From the NCBI GenBank assembly GCA_947593895.1, contig CANQDY010000021.1, positions 1 to 13,108 on the forward strand: a stretch of DNA of 13,108 bases, written 5' to 3'. Source of the DNA: an uncultured Bacilli bacterium. GTDB lineage: Bacteria > Bacillota_I > Bacilli_A > RFN20 > CAG-449. The notes below the pieces were generated by a model, which saw only the letters and a list, made by a program, of their open reading frames with translations, did not search any database and was not told where the DNA came from. Within the stretch, counting starts at the first letter, position 1. Every line of letters begins with the position of its first letter. This document shows positions 1-5,910 of this stretch, piece by piece. The translations under genes were made by a program, and so were the position numbers.

Positions 1-1
1 T

Positions 2-301
2 ACCGAGGTATTTGATTTTATAAAAAAAGTTGTTGCTGCTAGAAACGATTTTAAAGGATTTAGATTAACATCATACAAAGAAGTCAGTTCAGCAATGAAA
101 TTTAATTCCTCAACAGGTGGTTTACTTGATTATCAGATTACTTATGATGGTCATGTTTATCGTGTTGCAACAAGTAATAGTGGTAATCACACCATTAATG
201 GATTAAGTGGTTATTCATTAGTTGCATCTAATGTTAATAAATCAATATCAGGCAATTCAGTATCAATTGGACCAAGTGAAATTGTCGTTTTAAAGAAATA
301 G
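2..301 (+). CDS. C-terminal fragment of a glycoside hydrolase, probably GH13 pullulanase/amylase type (5' end outside window)
   Basis: The frame is open from the first bases of the window to a TAG at 299-301, so only the last ~99 residues are visible; the ATG at 95 is an internal methionine. The start reads like the end of a GH13 catalytic domain, where a helix in the style of 'FIKKVVAARNDFKGFRL' matches the 'LI.LRk.hpaFR' segment of pullulanases and amylases. The remainder is a small beta-rich domain ending in 'GPSEIVVLKK', like the all-beta C-terminal domain of type I pullulanases ('s..vL.k'). No catalytic residue lies in the visible part, so the assignment rests on these weak resemblances. 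A secreted starch or glycogen debranching role would suit the carbohydrate-binding-like lipoprotein 13 bases downstream, with which it is probably co-transcribed. Another GH13 subfamily is possible. Confidence 0.55.
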   Translation, partial: TEVFDFIKKVVAARNDFKGFRLTSYKEVSSAMKFNSSTGGLLDYQITYDGHVYRVATSNSGNHTINGLSGYSLVASNVNKSISGNSVSIGPSEIVVLKK

Positions 302-314
302 GGAGAAAAAAGCT

Positions 315-1373
315 ATGAAAAAATTATTAATATTTACAGTTTCTTTACTTTCTGTTGCTTCATTAGTTGGATGTCGTAAGAGTAATAAAACATCTTCAAT
401 TGATCCATCATCTAATCAATCTAGTATTAATAGTGTTGATGTTACTTCAAGTAATAGTGATTCAACTAGTTCTTCATCAATGTCAAAATATGAAAACTAT
501 AAAGAAATTGGTACTAAAACAGATACATCTCATACAGTTACATTTTATGCGAATTTACCAGATGATGACTGTTTATATCGTACATATTATGTTGAAAACA
601 ATGAAAAAATTAGTGTTTTTCGTTGTGTTATGAGTGGATACAATTCTTCAACTTGGTTTTATGATAGATTTGGTACTCAACCATTTGATTTTGATACTCC
701 AATTACTACCGACTTAGATTTATATGGTTATCCAGGATTTAGAAATTCTTCACCTAACATTACTGATTATTATGAAGAAGGCGATTTTGATATAAAATGG
801 GTAAATTGTACTGATTGTTCATATAATTTAGCCGATGGTGGAACTTTACCGTCAAAAGCAAATAATGGTGATGAAATAAAGTTTAAAATTACATATTCTA
901 TTTTTACAACTGGAACTGTAACAATCAAAGTAAATGATATTGAAGTGAAAGCAGATGAAAACGGAATTTACACTATTAAAATTTCAAATAATACCACTAT
1001 TAGTGCAACAATAAGTGGTGGATCAATAATCGATCCAGACCCAGATAAAAAAGGCGCTACTTATACAATTACTGATTTACCTGATTGGATTCAAAATGAT
1101 GGATGTGTTATCTTTGCTTGGGTATGGAATGGCTCTGATCAAGGTGAATGGTTAGCTACAACTTATACCGGAGATACAACATTAACTTTCACAACAAATG
1201 GTGGAATTACTGGAATGTTACTAGTACGTTGTGTTGCAGGAACAACAACACCAAGTTGGGATATACATGACCCAAGTAATGATCCAGGTAGAGTTTATAA
1301 TCAAACTGAGGATATTGCTGTAACAAGTGAAGTAACCACTTATAGTTGTTCTTCATGGAAAGAATATAAGTAA
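315..1373 (+). CDS. Surface lipoprotein with Listeria/Bacteroides-type repeat and carbohydrate-binding-like C-terminal module
   Basis: This 352-residue protein starts at an ATG 9 bases after GGGAG. A lipoprotein signal (KK, hydrophobic stretch, lipobox LVGC with C20) is followed by a Ser/Asn/Thr-rich linker to about residue 57, which would hold the body away from the membrane. Residues ~73-138 run 'HTVTFYANLP ... W.YD.FG..PFDFDTPITTDLDLYGY', the pattern of the InlB B-repeat / Listeria-Bacteroides repeat (Flg_new family). Residues ~185-238 look like a beta-sandwich or Ig-like domain. Residues ~248-348 ('TITDLPDWIQNDGCVIFAW', then W280-type and CVAG segments) resemble starch-binding beta-sandwich modules of the CBM25/26 sort, by general pattern only. 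No enzyme motif is seen. It follows the putative GH13 gene and ends at a terminator, so a role in binding starch at the cell surface is a reasonable inference, not proven. Confidence 0.75.
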   Translation: MKKLLIFTVSLLSVASLVGCRKSNKTSSIDPSSNQSSINSVDVTSSNSDSTSSSSMSKYENYKEIGTKTDTSHTVTFYANLPDDDCLYRTYYVENNEKISVFRCVMSGYNSSTWFYDRFGTQPFDFDTPITTDLDLYGYPGFRNSSPNITDYYEEGDFDIKWVNCTDCSYNLADGGTLPSKANNGDEIKFKITYSIFTTGTVTIKVNDIEVKADENGIYTIKISNNTTISATISGGSIIDPDPDKKGATYTITDLPDWIQNDGCVIFAWVWNGSDQGEWLATTYTGDTTLTFTTNGGITGMLLVRCVAGTTTPSWDIHDPSNDPGRVYNQTEDIAVTSEVTTYSCSSWKEYK

Positions 1374-1434
1374 TTTATAAATATATATACTTAAATTCAC
1401 TATCAAATTTAAAATAATATATATAGGATTTTAT

Positions 1435-1470
1435 AGGACGATTAGAGTTAATCTAACCGTCCTTTTACTT
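1435..1470 (+). terminator. Intrinsic terminator after the lipoprotein gene
   Basis: AGGACG (1435-1440) pairs with CGTCCT (1458-1463). Inside it, TTAGA (1442-1446) pairs with TCTAA (1452-1456), with one A-C mismatch between the two segments and a GTTAA loop. The stem is followed by TTTTACTT. It lies ~60 bases after the lipoprotein stop and is the most GC-rich hairpin in the area, so it should end the GH13-lipoprotein transcript. Confidence 0.85.
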
Positions 1471-1836
1471 GGATAAAATATACAAATTTCATAAAATAAA
1501 AGGTGATTTGTGTATAATTTTGAAAAAAATTATGGTGTTCATTGTATAAAAAGTAATAAAATAAAATGAAGTTGACATATAAAAATATTTGATAAATTTA
1601 AAATGCTAATTTTTTTGTAGTTGTCACATGTGATATATTGAAGTTAGTTATGGGAAATTATCGCCAGGATTAGTTAACCTCACGATGTTAAGTAATGCTG
1701 TAATTGAAGAAGTGAAATGAAAATCTTTTAGTCTTACAAGCAATTATTTATTAAGCTATATTTCATAATTCAAATTATAAAAAATATTTATGTTTCATTT
1801 TTCTTTTACTTTCATACAATAGGTTAGGTGATTGTC
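1471..1836. other. Gene-poor gap with a short coding-like island and a palindrome
   Basis: No convincing gene is found here. Most of it is very AT-rich. A perfect 10-base palindrome, TCACATGTGA, lies at 1624-1633. Directly after it, 1634-1720 is a more GC-rich patch that can be read as 28 codons plus TGA (YIEVSYGKLSPGLVNLTMLS...); this has protein-like composition but no start codon or ribosome site, and an in-frame TGA sits just upstream. It could be a gene remnant or an unrecognised structured RNA. A TTGACA at 1572-1577 has no good -10 at normal spacing. CATACAAT at 1813-1820 lies just ahead of the next gene. Confidence 0.4.
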
Positions 1837-2247
1837 ATGAGAGTTAGATATAGGACAGCTGATGTAAACATACTTGGAAAGATAATGCGTGCTGAAGCAC
1901 TTGGAGAAGGTGTATTTGGCATGAAATTAGTTGGAAATGTTATTGTGAATCGGGTGGTTTATAATTGTAGTCCTTTTAAAAGAATTACAACTATTACTCA
2001 AGCGGTGACGCAAAAAGGTCAATTTGAAGGAACTCAAATTGGCTTATTTGTTGGGAATGCAACTGCACAAGAAAAAAAACTTGCAATGGAATGTATAAAA
2101 TTTTGGAGGGCGGATCCTGCAAATAGAGCATTATATTTTCAAAATCCGGGAAAAGAAAAATCATGCAAAAAAGATTGGTATGGGGTATTAGTGGGTAGAT
2201 ATAAAAATCATTGTTTCTATAATCCAGAAAAACTTTGCAATTTGTAA
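1837..2247 (+). CDS. Small cell wall hydrolase, CwlJ/SleB family (Hydrolase_2)
   Basis: The protein of 136 residues is taken from the ATG at 1837, which has AGGTG six bases upstream; an upstream in-frame GTG at 1828 overlaps that ribosome site and is less likely. It is full length for CwlJ and looks colinear with it: 'D.....IMRAEALGEG..GM..VGNVIVNRV' (residues ~9-39, probable catalytic Glu20), a 'F.....I.QAVTQKGQFEGTQ' centre, and a C-terminal 'VGRYKNHCFYNPE' matching the '.G.YKNHCFY.P' ending of CwlJ. This family cuts spore cortex or vegetative peptidoglycan. Like CwlJ and unlike SleB it has no signal peptide and no peptidoglycan-binding domain. In Bacillus, CwlJ acts in spore germination with GerQ; no GerQ gene is visible here, and whether this organism sporulates cannot be told. 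It stands alone between a terminator-closed operon and the mntP riboswitch. Confidence 0.85.
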   Translation: MRVRYRTADVNILGKIMRAEALGEGVFGMKLVGNVIVNRVVYNCSPFKRITTITQAVTQKGQFEGTQIGLFVGNATAQEKKLAMECIKFWRADPANRALYFQNPGKEKSCKKDWYGVLVGRYKNHCFYNPEKLCNL

Positions 2248-2255
2248 TATTAATA

Positions 2256-2284
2256 TTGCTTCAATTTTTAATGTGTGTTAAACT
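2256..2284 (+). promoter_or_regulatory. Possible promoter of the mntP riboswitch transcript
   Basis: TTGCTT (2256-2261) and TAAACT (2279-2284) are separated by 17 bases. A start about 7 bases later would fall near 2291, where the riboswitch P1 stem begins. The -10 matches the consensus at only four of six positions, so this rests mainly on position. Confidence 0.35.
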
Positions 2285-2285
2285 C

Positions 2286-2374
2286 TTGCCTGTAAGGGAG
2301 TAGTTTGCGGATAATCCGTGGTTAATCTACATACTGGAATTTCCAGGTTAACCTTAATTAACGAGACTTGCATT
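2286..2374 (+). ncRNA. yybP-ykoY manganese riboswitch ahead of mntP
   Basis: The conserved GGGAGTAG (2296-2303) and ACGAGACTTGC (2361-2371) match the two invariant halves of the yybP-ykoY aptamer. P1 is TGTAAG (2291-2296) with CTTGCA (2367-2372). Internal helices are CGGA/TCCG (2308-2311 with 2315-2318), GGTTAA/TTAACC (2320-2325 with 2348-2353) and CTGG/CCAG (2334-2337 with 2343-2346). This class senses Mn2+ and commonly controls MntP-type exporters, as in E. coli, which is exactly the gene that follows. Outer limits are approximate. Confidence 0.88.
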
Positions 2375-2375
2375 T

Positions 2376-2402
2376 AAAAATATTAGTATAACTAATTTTT
2401 TT
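2376..2402 (+). terminator. AT-rich hairpin plus T-run, probable riboswitch expression platform
   Basis: ATTAGT (2382-2387), loop ATA, ACTAAT (2391-2396), with an outer A-run pairing with the T-run across one T-T mismatch, ending in seven Ts. It lies directly between the aptamer and the mntP ribosome site, so it could act as a Mn2+-controlled terminator. The stem has only one G-C pair, so it would be weak; control of translation instead is possible. Confidence 0.5.
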
Positions 2403-2437
2403 AAGTGTTTGTCTTTTTTTGTTTAGGGATTTACACT

Positions 2438-3004
2438 ATGTTAATGTTTTTATTCAATAGTTTTTTATTAGGAGCAGCTCTTGCGATGGATGCTTGTGCA
2501 GTAAGTATGGCTGATGGATTGAATGAACCCAATATGAAAGTATATAAAGTAACTTTTATTGCTTTTATGTTTGGATTTTTTCAGGCCTTAATGCCTCTTA
2601 TTGGCTATTTTATTGGCCACGCAGTTTTGAGTTACATAGAAACTTTTATTCCCTATATTGGATTAGTTTTAATGCTATTGCTTGGTTGTAAAATGATTTT
2701 TGAAGGGGTAAAAAATAAAGATGAAGAAGAAAAAATAACTAATTTAACTTTTTTAACTTTAATTGTTCAATCGATTGCAACTTCAATTGATGCTTTATCA
2801 GTCGGTTTTACCTTTGCAGACTATTCAATTAGTAAAGCAGTACTATGTGCATTAATTATTGCAATAGTTACATTTATTATTTGTTTTGCTGCAGTTTATA
2901 TTGGAAAAAAATTTGGTGATAAATTAGGAAATAAAGCAATTATTTTTGGTGGAATATTACTAATTGGAATTGGATTAAAAATATTTATTACTAGTTTCTT
3001 TTAA
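2438..3004 (+). CDS. mntP: Manganese efflux protein MntP
   Basis: MntP exports Mn2+ across the cytoplasmic membrane and protects against manganese excess. The 188-residue protein is the usual size for the family. It is almost entirely hydrophobic with about six membrane segments in two homologous halves, each with the conserved acidic motif: 'LAMDACAVS' (Asp18) near the N-terminus and 'TSIDALSVG' in the second half. A charged loop ('KNKDEEEK') separates the halves. The ATG at 2438 is chosen because AGGGA at 2425-2429 lies eight bases upstream and the protein then begins like other members; the frame could extend to a GTG at 2405, but that lies beside the terminator hairpin and lacks a ribosome site. 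The yybP-ykoY riboswitch upstream agrees with the function and predicts induction by Mn2+. Confidence 0.93.
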   Translation: MLMFLFNSFLLGAALAMDACAVSMADGLNEPNMKVYKVTFIAFMFGFFQALMPLIGYFIGHAVLSYIETFIPYIGLVLMLLLGCKMIFEGVKNKDEEEKITNLTFLTLIVQSIATSIDALSVGFTFADYSISKAVLCALIIAIVTFIICFAAVYIGKKFGDKLGNKAIIFGGILLIGIGLKIFITSFF

Positions 3005-3038
3005 ATAAAAATAGTCAAATAAAATATTATTTTTGTAC

Positions 3039-3067
3039 TTGAAATATACCCATTGGGGGTATATTAT
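3039..3067 (+). promoter_or_regulatory. Promoter of the csoR-copA operon
   Basis: TTGAAA (3039-3044) and TATTAT (3062-3067) are separated by exactly 17 bases, a good sigma-70/SigA-type promoter. Transcription should start near 3074, ten or so bases before the csoR ATG. The CsoR operator fills the spacer. Confidence 0.8.
3045..3063 (+). promoter_or_regulatory. CsoR-type copper operator
   Basis: A perfect 7-base inverted repeat, TATACCC-ATTGG-GGGTATA, has the G/C-tract layout of known CsoR operators (ATACCC...GGGTAT type). It covers the whole stretch between the -35 and -10, so apo-CsoR bound here should block RNA polymerase and Cu(I) binding should release it: autoregulation of csoR with copA. 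Confidence 0.85.
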
Positions 3068-3083
3068 AAATATGGTGAATTTT

Positions 3084-3377
3084 ATGGAAATATGTTGTGC
3101 AAATCGAACAAAAACCCGTTCTATGATTCAAAAGAAACAATTATCAAATCGAATTAATCGAATCATTGGTCAAATGAATGGTGTAAAAAAAATGATTGAA
3201 AATGATCGATATTGTGATGATGTGCTGATTCAATTATCTGCAATAGATAAAGCGATAAAAGGCTTAGCAAACATAATTTTAAATGATCATGTTCATTCTT
3301 GTGTTGTTGAAAATATTAAGGAGAATCATTTAGAGGTCTTAGATGAAATAGTTGACTTATTTAGGAGATTCCAATAA
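3084..3377 (+). CDS. csoR: Copper-sensing transcriptional repressor CsoR
   Basis: CsoR is a cytosolic, all-helical DNA-binding repressor (DUF156 family) that leaves its operator on binding Cu(I). The 97-residue protein has the family body 'NRINRIIGQMNGVKKMI...RYCDD' and the Cu(I) ligand set C44, H69, C73 ('YC' then 'DHVHSC', His and Cys four apart), which marks the copper branch rather than RcnR or FrmR relatives. N-terminal Cys4-Cys5 and 'NRTKTRS' are also seen in many Firmicute members. The ATG at 3084 has GGTGA five bases upstream; in-frame starts at 3033 and 3072 lie ahead of, or right at, the predicted transcription start and are rejected. Its TAA overlaps the copA ATG by one base (TAATG), implying translational coupling. 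Confidence 0.93.
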   Translation: MEICCANRTKTRSMIQKKQLSNRINRIIGQMNGVKKMIENDRYCDDVLIQLSAIDKAIKGLANIILNDHVHSCVVENIKENHLEVLDEIVDLFRRFQ

Positions 3378-5857
3378 TGAAATTAAAATTTAAAGTAGAG
3401 GGCATGACTTGCGCTTCGTGTCAAGCAAATGTTCAAAAGAATGTTAGTAAAATTGATGGAGTATTTGATGTTAATGTTAATTTATTAACTAATTCTATGA
3501 CTTTAGAAATGGATGATAGTAAGTGTTCAATTGAAAAGATTGAACATGTAGTTTCGACAATTGGTTATCATGCAAGTGTTGATGATGGTAGTAAGAATGA
3601 GAAAAAAGATTATTCGCTAATAAAATTAATTGTATGCTCATTACTACTTTTATGTTTAATGTATATTTCAATGGGAAATATGATTAATTTATCACTTCCA
3701 TCGTTTTTAGAGGGTCATAAAAATAGTTTGTATTTTGCTTTATCACAATTAATATTAGTGATGCCAATTTTAATTATTTATCGGAATTATTTTATTTTTG
3801 GATACAAAAAAATTTTCCATTTATCACCAAATATGGATTCGTTAATTGCCTTAGGCGCTACTGCATCAATTGTTTATGGAATTTTTTCAATTATAATGAT
3901 CTCTTATGGATTAAATAATGGACAAGACACGATTGTTGACACATATCGTAGTAACCTATATTTTGAATCTGCTGGAATGATTTTAACATTAGTAAGCTTA
4001 GGTAAATATTTTGAAAAATTATCAAAAAAGAAGACAACAAAAGCTATCAATGCATTGATGGATTTAGTTCCAAGAACAGCATTAGTGGAAAATGATAATA
4101 GTCTGGTTCTTCTACCAATTGAGCAAGTAAAAAAAGATGATATTGTCATTGTAAAAAAAGGTGATCAAGTTCCAGTAGATGGAATTATTGTTGAGGGAAC
4201 TTGTTCTGTTGATCAATCTAATTTAAACGGAGAAAGTATACCGGTATTAAAAAAAGCTGGCGATGAAGTATTTGCTTCGACAATATCAACCGCAGGATTT
4301 ATAAAGGTTAAAGCAACTAAAGTTGGCAAGGATTCATCAATTAATACCATGGTAACTTTAGTAGAAGAAGCAAGTAATTCTAAAGCTCCAATTTCAAAAT
4401 TAGCAGATAAAATTTCGGGAATATTTGTTCCTGTAATTATTGCTATTTCACTAATCACTTTGTTAATTAATTATTTAGTTAGTAAAAATTTTGAATTAAG
4501 TTTTAATTTTTCAATATCAGTTTTAGTAATCGCTTGTCCATGTGCTCTTGGTCTTGCCACACCAGTGGCAATTATGGTTGGAACCGGTAAAGGAGCGGAA
4601 AATGGGCTATTGATTAAAAACGCAGAAATTCTTGAAAAAGCTCATCAAATTGACACGATTATAATGGATAAAACAGGTACAATAACTGAAGGAAAGCCAA
4701 GTGTAGTTGATTATGATTTTAAAGATGATAATTTGATAGACATAGTTTATTCATTTGAAAACCAATCAGAACATCCACTTGCAAAAGCAATGGTTATTTT
4801 TTGTAAAGAAAATAACGCTAAAGAATTAGAAATTAATGACTATCAATCAATTGATGGAGTGGGGTTAAAAGGTAAATATCTTAATGATGAATATATGATA
4901 GGAAACTTTAGAATAATTGAATGTGATAAAACTATACCACCAAACGAACTAGAAAAATTAAATCAATTTGCTAAGAAAGGAAATAATCCAATCTTAATCA
5001 CAAAAAATCAAACTTTTGTTGGTTATCTATTAATTAAAGACAAAATAAAAGAATCATCGATAAGAGCGATTAACTTATTAAAGAAGATGAAGATAAAAGT
5101 AGTAATGTTAACTGGAGATAATAAGTTAATTGCGGAAAGTGTCGCTAAAGAAGTCGGAATTGACAGTGTTTATAGTGAAGTTTTTCCTCAAGACAAACAA
5201 AAAATTATGAATTCATTTAAAACGGATAATAATCATCTTGTATCTATGGTTGGAGATGGAGTAAATGATGCTTTAGCGTTAACTTCTTCTGATTTAGGAA
5301 TTTCTATTGGTGGAGGAAGTGATATTGCTTTAGAATCAAGTGATATTGTTTTACTTAGAAATGATTTAATGGATATTGTAAATGTTATTAAACTAAGTAA
5401 AAAAGTTTTAAATATAATAAAAGAAAATTTATTTTGGGCGTTTTTCTATAATTGTATTGGAGTATTACTTGCTTCAGGAATATTCTATTATTCATTTGGA
5501 ATTAAACTTAATCCAATGATTGGATCACTAGCAATGAGTTTTTCCAGTATATTTGTTGTGATTAACGCATTACGAATTAATCTATTTAAAGTAAACCGCA
5601 TTGATAAAATTGAAAATACTGTAATTAAAATGAAGGAGGACGAAAAAATGGAAAATGTAGTGACAATTAAAGTAGAAGGCATGATGTGTGCGCATTGTAA
5701 AAAGAGAGTTGAAGATGCAAGCATGAAAATTAAAAATGTAATCAGGAGTGAGGCCTCATTAGAGAAAAATGAACTTACTGTGTATTACAATGACAGTATT
5801 GATTTAGATGAACTTATTAATAAAATTAATGAACAAGGCTATAAAGCACAAAAATAG
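3377..5857 (+). CDS. copA: Cu(I)-exporting P1B-type ATPase CopA with a C-terminal CopZ-like domain
   Basis: The 826-residue ATPase pumps Cu(I) out of the cytoplasm. In order: N-terminal HMA domain (GMTCASC, C12/C15); membrane helices from about residue 80; actuator domain with NGES at 284-287 in place of the usual TGES; membrane metal site C387-P388-C389; phosphorylation motif DKTGT (D431); HP motif (H466-P467); hinge GDGVND (626-631); and two last helices with the copper-class 'YN' and 'M..SS' signatures. After a ~20-residue charged linker comes a second HMA domain (758-826, MMCAHC, C771/C774). Most CopA proteins end after the last helix, so this is a CopA-CopZ fusion. The junction carries a strong internal ribosome site and ATG. 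Expression should follow copper through CsoR. AGGAG lies nine bases before the start, and csoR overlaps by one base. Confidence 0.95.
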   Translation: MKLKFKVEGMTCASCQANVQKNVSKIDGVFDVNVNLLTNSMTLEMDDSKCSIEKIEHVVSTIGYHASVDDGSKNEKKDYSLIKLIVCSLLLLCLMYISMGNMINLSLPSFLEGHKNSLYFALSQLILVMPILIIYRNYFIFGYKKIFHLSPNMDSLIALGATASIVYGIFSIIMISYGLNNGQDTIVDTYRSNLYFESAGMILTLVSLGKYFEKLSKKKTTKAINALMDLVPRTALVENDNSLVLLPIEQVKKDDIVIVKKGDQVPVDGIIVEGTCSVDQSNLNGESIPVLKKAGDEVFASTISTAGFIKVKATKVGKDSSINTMVTLVEEASNSKAPISKLADKISGIFVPVIIAISLITLLINYLVSKNFELSFNFSISVLVIACPCALGLATPVAIMVGTGKGAENGLLIKNAEILEKAHQIDTIIMDKTGTITEGKPSVVDYDFKDDNLIDIVYSFENQSEHPLAKAMVIFCKENNAKELEINDYQSIDGVGLKGKYLNDEYMIGNFRIIECDKTIPPNELEKLNQFAKKGNNPILITKNQTFVGYLLIKDKIKESSIRAINLLKKMKIKVVMLTGDNKLIAESVAKEVGIDSVYSEVFPQDKQKIMNSFKTDNNHLVSMVGDGVNDALALTSSDLGISIGGGSDIALESSDIVLLRNDLMDIVNVIKLSKKVLNIIKENLFWAFFYNCIGVLLASGIFYYSFGIKLNPMIGSLAMSFSSIFVVINALRINLFKVNRIDKIENTVIKMKEDEKMENVVTIKVEGMMCAHCKKRVEDASMKIKNVIRSEASLEKNELTVYYNDSIDLDELINKINEQGYKAQK
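5633..5639 (+). promoter_or_regulatory. Strong internal Shine-Dalgarno sequence within copA
   Basis: AAGGAGG is a full match to the anti-Shine-Dalgarno core and lies eight bases before an in-frame ATG (5648). It is stronger than most gene-start ribosome sites in this window, although it lies inside an open frame. It decides the proposed separate CopZ start. Confidence 0.65.
5648..5857 (+). CDS. copZ: Possible free copper chaperone CopZ from an internal start in the copA frame
   Basis: Read from the internal ATG this is a complete 69-residue HMA protein, the exact size of stand-alone CopZ, with the Cu(I) motif GMMCAHC (C14, C17) and the family ending 'I.EQGYKA'. CopZ carries Cu(I) in the cytosol to CopA and to CsoR or CopY regulators. 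The same codons also form the tail of CopA, so ribosomes could make either CopA-CopZ or CopZ alone. A short leftover intergenic-like stretch before it (IENTVIKMKEDEK in the fused reading) suggests a former copA-copZ gene pair that lost the copA stop. Internal initiation is inferred only; the fusion itself is seen directly. Confidence 0.5.
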   Translation: MENVVTIKVEGMMCAHCKKRVEDASMKIKNVIRSEASLEKNELTVYYNDSIDLDELINKINEQGYKAQK

Positions 5858-5880
5858 TTTATCTTTTAACTCTTTCAAAC

Positions 5881-5886
5881 TATAAT
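5881..5886 (+). promoter_or_regulatory. Candidate -10 element before the ydbS-like gene
   Basis: A consensus TATAAT lies in the loop and arm of a small inverted repeat, AAACTA (5877-5882) / TAGTTT (5887-5892). The -35 at normal spacing (TTTATC, 5858-5863) is poor. The gap after copA is only 53 bases and has no terminator, so read-through from copA is also possible. Confidence 0.4.
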
Positions 5887-5910
5887 TAGTTTAAGGGGGA
5901 TAAATTATAT

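Noticed and set aside
367..633. 88-codon frame inside the lipoprotein gene
   Set aside because: It lies wholly within the better-supported lipoprotein frame, has no ribosome site and reads as a repetitive shadow translation.
1501..1518. TATAAT at 1513-1518 as a promoter in the gap
   Set aside because: No acceptable -35 at 16-18 bases and no gene starts nearby; such matches are expected by chance in this AT-rich gap.
1634..1836. c-di-AMP (ydaO) riboswitch ahead of the cell wall hydrolase
   Set aside because: This class often precedes cell wall hydrolases, so it was looked for, but its conserved motifs are not present.
3018..3034. AATAA/TTATT hairpin with T-run after mntP
   Set aside because: Only five A-T pairs; too weak to call a terminator.
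3904..4458. Minus-strand frames opposite copA
   Set aside because: Both are antisense shadows of conserved CopA motifs with no family resemblance.
5488..5724. Minus-strand frame opposite the copA/copZ junction
   Set aside because: It mirrors the last CopA helices and the CopZ motif; no ribosome site and no recognisable protein.
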